From Phycisphaerae bacterium SM23_33 (GTDB lineage: Bacteria > Planctomycetota > Phycisphaerae > SM23-33), in NCBI GenBank assembly GCA_001303665.1, contig LJUF01000165.1, positions 1 to 7,420 of the forward strand: a DNA stretch of 7,420 nucleotides, written 5' to 3'. Under the pieces are notes generated by a model. The model saw nothing but the letters and a program-made list of their open reading frames with translations, made no database searches and had not been told where the DNA came from. Below are positions 1-6,274 of the stretch, piece after piece. Both the position numbers and the translations under genes were made by a program. Each line of letters begins with the position of its first letter. Positions within the stretch are counted from its first letter, which is position 1.

Positions 1-26
1 GCGGGCAGGTCCACGTCCCGCCGGCC

Positions 27-296
27 TCAGCAGCCGCGCCGGTGCTGCTGGGGGGGAGGCCGGATCTTCGTCTTGAGCCACTGTTTCCCCCAGCCGCTCT
101 TGAGATACTTTTCACGTTTTCTGGCTGCGTCGCGTGCGGGGAGCTGCTCTGAATGGACAAGGCTCAGGGGCCGGCGGGGTTTGGTCCAGGAGACCCGTCC
201 GGCTGCATGCTCTTTCAAGCGGCGCCGGAGATCCCCCGTGATGCCGACATACAGGCTGTTGTCTGAGCCTCGGAGAACGTAGACAAACCAAACCAT
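27..296 (-). CDS. GIY-YIG domain endonuclease-like small protein
   Basis: This 89-residue protein is a stand-alone GIY-YIG domain of the UvrC-N/YhbQ-like class. Such proteins are predicted metal-dependent DNA nucleases, but most stand-alone members have no defined substrate. The GIY-equivalent VYV is at residues 5-7 and the YIG-equivalent YVG at 16-18. The helix DLRRRLKEH (22-30) supplies the conserved Arg and His, and the C-terminal KREKYLKSGWGKQWLK (60-75) carries the conserved Glu62 and the usual basic tail. The ATG at 296 is chosen because an open frame continuing upstream to 476 would read through the tRNA-Leu gene, and all domain motifs lie after this ATG. There is no Shine-Dalgarno sequence in front of it. 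Only 10 bases separate it from the tRNA 3' end, so it is probably expressed from the tRNA transcript. The domain is certain; the cellular role is unknown. Confidence 0.88.
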   Translation of the reverse strand: MVWFVYVLRGSDNSLYVGITGDLRRRLKEHAAGRVSWTKPRRPLSLVHSEQLPARDAARKREKYLKSGWGKQWLKTKIRPPPQQHRRGC

Positions 297-306
297 CGCA
301 CGTGAC

Positions 307-390
307 TGCGGCCGAGAGGAGTCGAACCTCCACGTCCCGAGGGACACAGGCACCTGAAGCCTGCGCGTCTGCCAGTTCCGCCACGGCCGC
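307..390 (-). tRNA. tRNA-Leu (anticodon CAG)
   Basis: This is an 84-nt class II tRNA on the minus strand. The acceptor stem GCGGCCG/CGGCCGC pairs perfectly over 7 bp and is followed by discriminator A (base 307), as expected for tRNA-Leu. The anticodon stem CAGGC/GCCTG encloses the loop TTCAGGT, which gives anticodon CAG (bases 356-354) reading CUG codons. The long variable arm contains a GTCC/GGAC stem, typical of Leu, Ser and Tyr tRNAs. The T arm is GGAGG/CCTCT with loop TTCGACT. CCA is not encoded: the bases after the discriminator are GTC. CUG should be a heavily used leucine codon in a genome this GC-rich. Confidence 0.96.
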
Positions 391-408
391 GGGTAGGTTG
401 AGCGTACA

Positions 409-437
409 TACTGTACTTCCGGCGCGGGCGATGTCAA
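409..437 (-). promoter_or_regulatory. Predicted sigma70-like promoter of tRNA-Leu
   Basis: The minus strand has a perfect -35 box TTGACA (437-432). The best -10 boxes are TACAGT (415-410, spacer 16) or ACAGTA (414-409, spacer 17). Transcription would start near 403, about a dozen bases before the tRNA 5' end, which is a normal tRNA leader length. A palindrome, GTACA-TAC-TGTAC (404-416), overlaps the -10 region. The -35 box is convincing and the -10 box is weaker. Confidence 0.55.
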
Positions 438-491
438 GGGCTGCGGGCGATTTTGCACTCGCAGAGGCCCGGCCAAATTCTCAGAAAACTC

Positions 492-519
492 TTGCCGAGT
501 GACGATATGAGCATAGAAT
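492..519 (+). promoter_or_regulatory. Predicted sigma70-like promoter of rpmB
   Basis: The -35 box TTGCCG (492-497) and the -10 box TAGAAT (514-519, five of six consensus bases) are separated by 16 bp. Transcription would begin near 526, leaving a leader of about 28 nt with the GGAG ribosome binding site (543-546) in front of the rpmB ATG. This is the most AT-rich stretch between the tRNA and rpmB. Confidence 0.55.
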
Positions 520-553
520 ATCCGACCTTTCAGGTTCAGGCTGGAGTTTGGAA

Positions 554-832
554 ATGCCTCGCAGGTGCGCGTTCACAGGCAAGAAGACCCGGACCGGCCG
601 CAAGTACAGCCGGCGCGGCAAGCCCAAATATCTCGGCGGCGTGGGCGTCAAGGTCACCTCCAAGACCAAGCGGCAGTTCAAGCCGAACCTCCAGAAGGTC
701 CGCGCGGTGGTGGACGGGAAGGTGGTTCGGGTTTACGCCTCGGCCAAGGCCATCAGCAGGGGCCTGGTGGTCAAGCCCCCCAGGCGCGACTACACCCCGC
801 CGGCGGAGGAAGCCGGAACCGGGAACCAGTAG
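554..832 (+). CDS. rpmB: 50S ribosomal protein L28 (bL28)
   Basis: bL28 is a small basic protein of the large ribosomal subunit that binds 23S rRNA. The 92-residue product has the family's start MPRRCAFTGKK, the central VKVTSKTKRQFKPNLQKVR (residues 32-50) and the C-terminal VYASAKAISRG (60-70). It has one cysteine (Cys5), so it lacks the four-cysteine zinc site of zinc-binding L28 forms. The ATG at 554 is preferred over an in-frame TTG at 548: GGAG at 543-546 lies seven bases before the ATG but would sit almost against the TTG, and L28 proteins normally begin M-x-R-R-C. The protein is somewhat longer than the 78 residues of E. coli L28. Its last six residues and its stop codon are encoded by a heptamer-repeat stretch (813-854), which suggests a lengthened, non-essential tail. 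It is monocistronic here and convergent with the HEAT gene. Confidence 0.96.
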   Translation: MPRRCAFTGKKTRTGRKYSRRGKPKYLGGVGVKVTSKTKRQFKPNLQKVRAVVDGKVVRVYASAKAISRGLVVKPPRRDYTPPAEEAGTGNQ

Positions 833-854
833 CGGGGCGCCAGTAGCCGGGAGC
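813..854 (+). repeat. Degenerate heptanucleotide micro-array at the rpmB 3' end
   Basis: Six consecutive 7-base units can be read: CCGGAAC at 813, CGGGAAC at 820, CAGTAGC at 827, GGGGCGC at 834, CAGTAGC at 841 and CGGGAGC at 848. Most units end in AAC or AGC, and CAGTAGC occurs twice, exactly 14 bases apart. The array begins inside rpmB, and the TAG of the unit at 827 is the rpmB stop codon. The period is clear by eye, but the units are few and imperfect. Confidence 0.6.
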
Positions 855-883
855 TGCGGACTCAGCGTCCGGGGCTGGCAGGC

Positions 884-899
884 GTCAATTGCCAGTTGG
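884..899 (+). repeat. Short heptamer pair at the HEAT gene 3' end, matching the copy upstream of the gene
   Basis: CAATTGC (886) and CAGTTGG (893) are two adjacent 7-base units. They lie in the last codons and stop of the HEAT-repeat gene. The 15 bases from 884 match those from 2033, just upstream of the same gene, at 14 positions in direct orientation. The gene is therefore bracketed by similar AT-rich motifs in an otherwise GC-rich region. Confidence 0.45.
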
Positions 900-2015
900 G
901 CGGATTTGCTTCAGGGCCTCGGCGGCGGCTTGGCGGACGTAATCCTTTTCGTCCTTTAGTGCTTCGCTGAGCGCGGGGACGGCGGCCGCGGCCGGCGGCC
1001 CGATTTTCCCCAAGGCCCTGGCGGCCGAGAACCGCACACGACTGTCTTTGTCCTTCAGGGCGTGGATAAGCGCGGGGACGGCCTCTCTGGCGGACGGACC
1101 GATTGCCCCCAGGGCAAAGGCGGCGGAGCTCCGCACATCCCATTGCTTGTCCTTCAGGGCCTGGATGAGTTCGGGAATCGCCTGCCTGGCTGGCGCGCCG
1201 ATCTCGCCCAAGGACCAGGCGGCCAAACTCCTTACACGGACGTCTTCGCTTCTGAGGTCCTTGGTGAAGCGGGGAACGGCCTCTTTAGCGGCAACCGCAG
1301 GGTCAATACGCCCCAGCGCGCCGGCCGCATAGGCGCGTACACCAGCGTCTTCGTCGTTCAAGGCCGGGATGAGCGCCGGGACCGCCTCCCGGGCTGACGC
1401 TGCCATTCTTCCCAGGGCCTGAGCGGCGGCCCACCGCACTTGACGGTCTTTGTCTTTCAGGGCTCGTATGAGGGCCGGGGCTGCCGCTTTGGCCGCCGGT
1501 CCCATCCGGCCCAGCGCCTGAGCCGCACCGTCGCGGCCATTGGGATGTTCGTGTTCCAACGCCCGGATGAGCTGTGGAACAGTCGCGGGCCCCACTTCCA
1601 CCAGGGCATCCACGAGGCATGCTCGCCCGAGCTCGTCTGTGCCTTTGAAGGCCCGAATGACGTGGGGGACGCCCGGCAGCCCGATGGCCCCCAGGGCATG
1701 GGTGACATCGCGCCGCAAAGACCAGCTTTGGGTGTTATTGAATGCTTCCAGGAGCGGACCCGCGGCCACCTCGCCAAGGGCAGCGAGGTCTTTTTCTATT
1801 GCTTTACTCTCTCGGACCTCGGGCGGTTTCATCAGCCCCAGCCTGATCAGCCACCGTTGTGGTGGGGTGCGATCTTGGTAACGACCACGCATCTCCGACA
1901 CGAGGCGGCGGGCCTTGTATTCGGGGGTCTGGGTATGCCGCCACCAGCCAATCGCTGCCAGGGCCGCCAGCAAGATGGCGGCGGCCGGGATGACCCATCG
2001 CTTGCGAAGCTTCAT
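885..2015 (-). CDS. Membrane-anchored HEAT-repeat (PBS-lyase-like) protein
   Basis: This is a 376-residue protein with a short basic N terminus (MKLRKR), one hydrophobic segment at about residues 8-24 and a soluble remainder. About eight helical HEAT-like repeats follow from residue 116. Equivalent V/A-P-x-L positions occur near 116, 146, 179, 212, 247, 280, 313 and 346, so the usual period is 33 residues. A typical unit reads VPALIxALKDKDxxVRxxAA, then ALGxIGPxA. Such repeats form a superhelical scaffold for protein binding; no catalytic motif is visible. The single N-terminal segment suggests a signal anchor with the repeats outside the cytoplasm. The ATG at 2015 is chosen over a TTG at 2030 because AGGG lies seven bases before it and the TTG sits in the heptamer repeat. 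It lies 99 bases downstream of the L,D-transpeptidase on the same strand and may be co-transcribed. Its partner is unknown. Confidence 0.85.
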   Translation of the reverse strand: MKLRKRWVIPAAAILLAALAAIGWWRHTQTPEYKARRLVSEMRGRYQDRTPPQRWLIRLGLMKPPEVRESKAIEKDLAALGEVAAGPLLEAFNNTQSWSLRRDVTHALGAIGLPGVPHVIRAFKGTDELGRACLVDALVEVGPATVPQLIRALEHEHPNGRDGAAQALGRMGPAAKAAAPALIRALKDKDRQVRWAAAQALGRMAASAREAVPALIPALNDEDAGVRAYAAGALGRIDPAVAAKEAVPRFTKDLRSEDVRVRSLAAWSLGEIGAPARQAIPELIQALKDKQWDVRSSAAFALGAIGPSAREAVPALIHALKDKDSRVRFSAARALGKIGPPAAAAVPALSEALKDEKDYVRQAAAEALKQIRPTGN

Positions 2016-2027
2016 CGTCGGGCCCTG

Positions 2028-2069
2028 CAATTGTCAATTGCCCGTTGCCGATTGGCAATTGGTAAATGC
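2028..2069 (+). repeat. Degenerate heptanucleotide micro-array upstream of the HEAT gene
   Basis: Successive 7-base units are CAATTGT at 2028, CAATTGC at 2035, CCGTTGC at 2042, CGATTGG at 2049, CAATTGG at 2056 and the weaker TAAATGC at 2063. The core is xxATTGx. The first and fifth-sixth arms also form an 8-bp inverted repeat, CAATTGCC (2035-2042) with GGCAATTG (2054-2061). The array fills about 40 of the 99 bases between the transpeptidase and HEAT genes and is much more AT-rich than its surroundings. Confidence 0.6.
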
Positions 2070-2114
2070 GGAGGGGCGGCCGCGCCGGTGATTCAAGCCT
2101 CGGCAAGGGCCGGC

Positions 2115-2789
2115 TCAGGGCAGGATGGTCACGGGCGTGCCCACGGCCAGGGCCGCGTACAGCTCCAGGATGTCGGCATCGGCCAGGGCGATGCAGCCGT
2201 CGGTCCAGTCTCTGCCGGCGCCGCCGCCGTGGATCATGATCTCCCCGCCCAGGGGCGTGTCCCATGGCGGCCGCCGGCCCTGGCGGGCGGCCTCGACGAT
2301 GGCGTCGTGCTCAGGCCGGGTGATGAGGCCGTCGCGCAGGCCCCGGCGGGCGTCCTCGATGTTGGGGTAGCTCAGCCCCAGCGCCCGCGTGAACTGGCTT
2401 TTGGGGTTCCTGACGCAGATGATGAACCGGCCTTCCGGAGTGCAGCGGTCGCCTTCGCGGACCTTGTCTCCCTTGCCGGACCCCACGGCGGCGCGGTAGC
2501 TCCTCACCGGCCGGTCGCCGTCGTAAACTGTCAACTGGTGAGCCGACTTTTCCACCACCACGTGCGGCCGGCGAAGCTGCGGCAGCGGCGTTCTCGGCTG
2601 GGGCTTGGGGGGGCCGGCGTCCTGGTTCGAGCTGCCGGGACGGGCACCGGTCAGGCGTGGGCGTTTTTCCGAGTGCCGGCCGGGGCCCCAAAAGGAGCTG
2701 GCCGGCCGCTGGATTACGGTAACGGAGGCCAGGAACAAGAAGAGCAAGACTCCCGCGGCGGCCAGCGGCCATTTGGGGTTGACGCTCAC
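2115..2789 (-). CDS. L,D-transpeptidase, YkuD-fold protein (YafK-like)
   Basis: This 224-residue protein has an N-terminal hydrophobic segment (about 8-26) that would anchor it to or export it across the membrane. A Pro/Arg-rich linker (about 40-75) follows, then a YkuD catalytic domain (about 76-224). YkuD enzymes act on peptidoglycan through a cysteine acyl-enzyme, forming 3-3 cross-links or attaching or releasing proteins. Key positions are TPEGRF (117-122), His187 in IMIHGGG, and Cys199 in DWTDGCIAL (194-202). The family's usual S/T-H-G-C-I-R is replaced by T-D-G-C-I-A, as in YafK-related proteins, so the reaction may not be classical 3-3 cross-linking. The GTG start at 2789 is supported by AAGGA nine bases upstream and a signal anchor starting at once. 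It is divergent from asnS and lies upstream of the HEAT gene. Domain assignment is firm; the exact reaction is inferred. Confidence 0.9.
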   Translation of the reverse strand: MSVNPKWPLAAAGVLLFLFLASVTVIQRPASSFWGPGRHSEKRPRLTGARPGSSNQDAGPPKPQPRTPLPQLRRPHVVVEKSAHQLTVYDGDRPVRSYRAAVGSGKGDKVREGDRCTPEGRFIICVRNPKSQFTRALGLSYPNIEDARRGLRDGLITRPEHDAIVEAARQGRRPPWDTPLGGEIMIHGGGAGRDWTDGCIALADADILELYAALAVGTPVTILP

Positions 2790-2799
2790 GGTCGATCTT

Positions 2800-2825
2800 C
2801 CTTGATCCCAGAGCTGCCTTGATCC
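2800..2825 (-). repeat. Tandem 9-bp direct repeat in the transpeptidase leader
   Basis: GGATCAAGG on the minus strand occurs at 2825-2817 and again at 2808-2800, separated by eight bases (17-base period). The second copy contributes the AAGG of the ribosome binding site, and the first lies at the predicted transcription start. This could be chance duplication or a regulatory site. Confidence 0.45.
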
Positions 2826-2830
2826 AGCCC

Positions 2831-2859
2831 ATCATGCCGCAGGCTGAGTTGACATGCAA
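2831..2859 (-). promoter_or_regulatory. Predicted promoter of the L,D-transpeptidase gene
   Basis: The minus strand carries a -35 box TTGCAT (2859-2854) and a -10 box CATGAT (2836-2831) separated by 17 bp. The start would be near 2824, giving a leader of about 35 nt. The -35 box shares base 2854 with the -35 box of the divergent asnS promoter, and both promoters use the same -10 sequence. Confidence 0.45.
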
Positions 2860-2877
2860 GCGTCCCCAGCCCATGAT
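2849..2877 (+). promoter_or_regulatory. Predicted promoter of asnS
   Basis: A perfect -35 box TTGACA (2849-2854) is followed after 17 bp by CATGAT (2872-2877; four of six consensus bases). Transcription would begin near 2884, leaving a short leader of about 14 nt that just contains the ribosome binding site GGAGG (2887-2891). An alternative -10 box, GATTAT at 2875-2880, would need a 20-bp spacer. Confidence 0.5.
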
Positions 2878-2897
2878 TATTGTGGCGGAGGTAACCG

Positions 2898-4280
<1,383 letters not shown>

Positions 4281-4328
4281 TGTCGGCGCCAGCGTCGCCG
4301 GCATCGCCGCAGAAAAAGGTGAATGTCG

Positions 4329-5243
4329 ATGAAGGTCGTTCCCTATGAGCGGGCCATGGCCGGCGAGCTGACGTCGGCCTACAACGAGTGCATCCGCGGC
4401 GTGCCGCACTGCTATCCGGTGGGCGTCGAGGACTTCGCCGTCGCCCTGGCTCCCGCGGCCGGCGAAGGCAAGAGCCACGAGCGGCTGCACTCCGAGGCCG
4501 CCTGGGCGGTGACCGAGGGCAAGGCGGTGCTCGGATTCGTTCACGTCGGCACCGAGAGGCCGGAAAAGAAAGGCGAGGACGAGCCGGCCCGGGACGAGCA
4601 GGGCGTCATCCGCTTCATGGTTTATCGCAGAGGCCGCCGCCAGGCCGGGCAGTTGCTGCTGGCCGCGGCCGAAGACTATTGCCGCCAGCGCGGGCTGAAG
4701 CAGCTCAAGGCGTTCACGGATTATCTGTATTCGTTCTACTATTTTCCGCCGGTCCGGTTTTCCGACCGCCTGGGCCACGTCCGGGCGCTGCTGGAGTTCA
4801 ACGGCTACGAGAAGTGCGATGGCGAGGTGGTGCTGGACTGGCCGGACTACCAGCCGGTCGAGCCGGTGCCGGCCGGCGTCCCGGCCGAGATCGCGGTCAA
4901 ATGGGAGGATGGCCGGGGCAAGCGTCCCAACCTGACGCTGAAGGCACTCCAAGGCACAAGGGAGATCGGATGGTGCGACTGCTTCTGCGCGGGGGAGTAC
5001 TCCCGCGCCGAGGAGGCCCAGGACTGGCTGTTCACGACCTGGCTGGGCGTGGCCGACGATCTCCATGGCCGGGGGCTGGGGCGCTACCTGCTCCAGCGGG
5101 CCCTGAAGCAGATGCATGAGATCGGCTATCGCCATGCCGTCCTCAGCACCGACTGGCGGAACCACCGGGCCTTCCTGTTCTACACCAACTACGGCTACCG
5201 GACGGTGGACTGGACCTACGCCTTCCGCCGCGACCTGCCCTGA
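4329..5243 (+). CDS. Tandem-domain GNAT N-acetyltransferase
   Basis: This 304-residue protein probably holds two GNAT folds. The C-terminal one (about 180-304) is clear: acetyl-CoA pyrophosphate-binding motif HGRGLGRYLLQRAL (246-259), then LSTDWRNHRAFLFYTNYGYR (272-291), in which N278 and FYTNYGY match the conserved N-x-x-A-xxFYxxxGF pattern. The N-terminal half (about 1-165) has a GNAT-like layout, with WAVTEGKAVLGFVHVG as a beta strand pair and FNGYEKC near its end, but its binding loop (RRGRRQAGQ, 100-108) is degenerate, so it may be non-catalytic. The substrate is unknown. ATG 4329 is preferred to ATG 4323 because AGGTG (4317-4321) gives 7-base spacing to the former and only 1 to the latter. 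The gene lies 48 bases after asnS, probably in the same transcript. A 22-codon reading frame starting at the asnS stop overlaps its start. Confidence 0.85.
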   Translation: MKVVPYERAMAGELTSAYNECIRGVPHCYPVGVEDFAVALAPAAGEGKSHERLHSEAAWAVTEGKAVLGFVHVGTERPEKKGEDEPARDEQGVIRFMVYRRGRRQAGQLLLAAAEDYCRQRGLKQLKAFTDYLYSFYYFPPVRFSDRLGHVRALLEFNGYEKCDGEVVLDWPDYQPVEPVPAGVPAEIAVKWEDGRGKRPNLTLKALQGTREIGWCDCFCAGEYSRAEEAQDWLFTTWLGVADDLHGRGLGRYLLQRALKQMHEIGYRHAVLSTDWRNHRAFLFYTNYGYRTVDWTYAFRRDLP

Positions 5244-5325
5244 GGCCCGGCGGGCGCTGCCCCCGCGGATCGTGGAATGACCCGGGCGGGCAGCTCTCGG
5301 CCGGCCGGTGTGTTTGGGAAGTGGC

Positions 5326-5937
5326 ATGAAAGTCGAGCTTCATCTCCACACCAATCGCTACAGCGCCTGCGCCGTGGCCACGCCGGGTGAGTTCATGCGG
5401 CGGCTGGTCGAGATCGGCTACGAGGCGGTGTACATCACCGAGCACGACGCCGTCTGGAGCGAGTGGGAGATCGCCCAGCTTCAGGCGGGCCACCCGCTGA
5501 TCCGCATCTTTCCCGGCCTGGAGCGAACCCTTTCGGCCGAGTCCATGCAGCACCTGCTGATCCTGGGCACGACCGATCCGGCGTACCTTCAGATGGAGGA
5601 TCCGGCCGAGGTCCTGGAAAAGGCCCGCGCGGAAGGGCACCTGACGATCCTGGCCCACCCGTTCCGCTGGGAGGGCGCCGCGGGGATGCTGGATTCGGGG
5701 TTGCGCCCGGACGCGCTGGAGTGCTACAGCAGCAATCACACGGCCGCCGAGGCCGCCCGGGCCGCGGCGGCGGCCGAACGGTTGGACCTGGCCCTGGTCA
5801 ACACCGGCGACAGCCACGGCCTGCACTCGCTGAACCGCTTCTGGATCGAGACGGACCAGCCGCTGCAGAAGGCCGACGACATCCGCAGAATCGTAATGAA
5901 CAAGGCGTACGTGAACTGGGTCGGCGAGGCGGAGTAG
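5326..5937 (+). CDS. PHP-domain metal-dependent phosphoesterase
   Basis: This 203-residue protein is essentially one PHP (polymerase and histidinol phosphatase) domain. These TIM-barrel-like enzymes bind two or three metals and hydrolyse phosphoesters; members include histidinol phosphatases and the nuclease/nucleotidase TrpH/RNase AM. Metal ligands can be read in order: HLH (His6, His8), TEHD (His40, Asp41), Glu66 in FPGLER, His76, His111 in LAHPFRW, and GDSH (Asp162, His164). It is shorter than E. coli TrpH (about 290 residues), lacking the inserted region. The ATG at 5326 follows GGGA (5316-5319) by six bases and starts directly before the first beta strand; an upstream in-frame GTG at 5308 has no better site. 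It lies 82 bases after the GNAT gene on the same strand and converges with infA. Activity is likely, substrate unknown. Confidence 0.88.
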   Translation: MKVELHLHTNRYSACAVATPGEFMRRLVEIGYEAVYITEHDAVWSEWEIAQLQAGHPLIRIFPGLERTLSAESMQHLLILGTTDPAYLQMEDPAEVLEKARAEGHLTILAHPFRWEGAAGMLDSGLRPDALECYSSNHTAAEAARAAAAAERLDLALVNTGDSHGLHSLNRFWIETDQPLQKADDIRRIVMNKAYVNWVGEAE

Positions 5938-5947
5938 CGAGCGAGGC

Positions 5948-5963
5948 GCCGTCGGCTGACGGC
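5948..5963. terminator. Possible shared terminator hairpin between the PHP gene and infA
   Basis: GCCGTC (5948-5953) and GACGGC (5958-5963) form a perfect 6-bp stem around the loop GGCT, in the 33-base gap between two convergent stop codons. No T-run follows on either strand. It could act as a simple bidirectional stop or may only be a GC-rich chance hairpin. Confidence 0.35.
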
Positions 5964-5970
5964 CGGGCGG

Positions 5971-6198
5971 CTAGCGCTGGCGGTATACGATTCTGGCCTT
6001 GCTCAGGTCGTACGGGCTGATCTGGATGAGCACGCGGTCGCCGGGCAGGATGCGGATGTAGTTGCGGCGCATTCGGCCGGAGATGTGCCCGATCATCTGG
6101 TGCGTCTTCTCGCCCATCTGGACTTCCAGACGGAACATGGCGTTGGGCAGCGCCTCGATTACCCTGGCTTCCATCTCAATAGGTTCGGTTTTTCCCAT
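5971..6198 (-). CDS. infA: Translation initiation factor IF-1
   Basis: IF-1 binds the A site of the 30S subunit during initiation, with IF-2 and IF-3. The 75-residue product is a single S1-type OB fold. Near-invariant blocks are IEMEARVIEALPNAMFRLEV (7-26), HISGRMRRNYIRILPGDRV (38-56) and SPYDLSKARIVYR (61-73). The segment between (QMGEKTHQMIG) differs from the common ENGHKVLA pattern and appears one residue longer. The ATG at 6198 is chosen over one at 6240: it matches IF-1 length, GAGG lies four bases upstream, and the predicted transcription start (about 6239) would leave no leader for the upper ATG. The gene stands alone, not inside a ribosomal protein operon. It is convergent with the PHP gene and divergent from gatC. 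Confidence 0.96.
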   Translation of the reverse strand: MGKTEPIEMEARVIEALPNAMFRLEVQMGEKTHQMIGHISGRMRRNYIRILPGDRVLIQISPYDLSKARIVYRQR

Positions 6199-6245
6199 AC
6201 GACCTCGACTTCCGCCTGCGGTCATCCGACCGAAAACCATTTCGG

Positions 6246-6274
6246 AATATAGCCTTTGGGCCGCCCTGCGTCAA
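6246..6274 (-). promoter_or_regulatory. Predicted sigma70-like promoter of infA
   Basis: The minus strand has the -35 box TTGACG (6274-6269), a 17-bp spacer and the -10 box TATATT (6251-6246). This is one of the strongest sigma70-like matches seen in the window. The start near 6239 gives a 41-nt leader with the GAGG binding site. The -35 box lies inside a 26-bp near-palindrome. Confidence 0.65.

Noticed and set aside
307..390. tRNA-Leu as a phage or island integration site
   Set aside because: No integrase, no repeated tRNA 3' end and no mobile genes are visible in the window.
297..476. N-terminal extension of the GIY-YIG protein up to 476
   Set aside because: The extension is the translated tRNA-Leu gene and its promoter. 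The GIY-YIG domain is complete from the ATG at 296.
857..871. Hairpin CGGAC/GTCCG between rpmB and the HEAT gene as a terminator
   Set aside because: Only five base pairs and no T-run; such stems are frequent in GC-rich DNA.
453..959. 168-codon plus-strand frame over rpmB
   Set aside because: It is a shifted frame of the rpmB region rich in Arg, Pro, Ser and Ala. The L28 frame is unmistakable.
885..1700. Regular 99-base spacing that could suggest a CRISPR or tandem repeat array
   Set aside because: The spacing matches the 33-residue HEAT units of one open frame, and the units vary as coding sequence does. No constant repeat with unique spacers is present.
2009..2037. TTGACA (2037-2032) as a promoter for the HEAT gene
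   Set aside because: A -10 box at normal spacing would fall inside the coding sequence (TGAAGC), so it cannot serve the chosen start. It is part of the heptamer array.
1440..2822. 460-codon plus-strand open frame opposite the HEAT and transpeptidase genes
   Set aside because: It is an antisense shadow. The minus strand has HEAT repeats and a YkuD domain with ribosome binding sites, and this frame has no recognisable motif.
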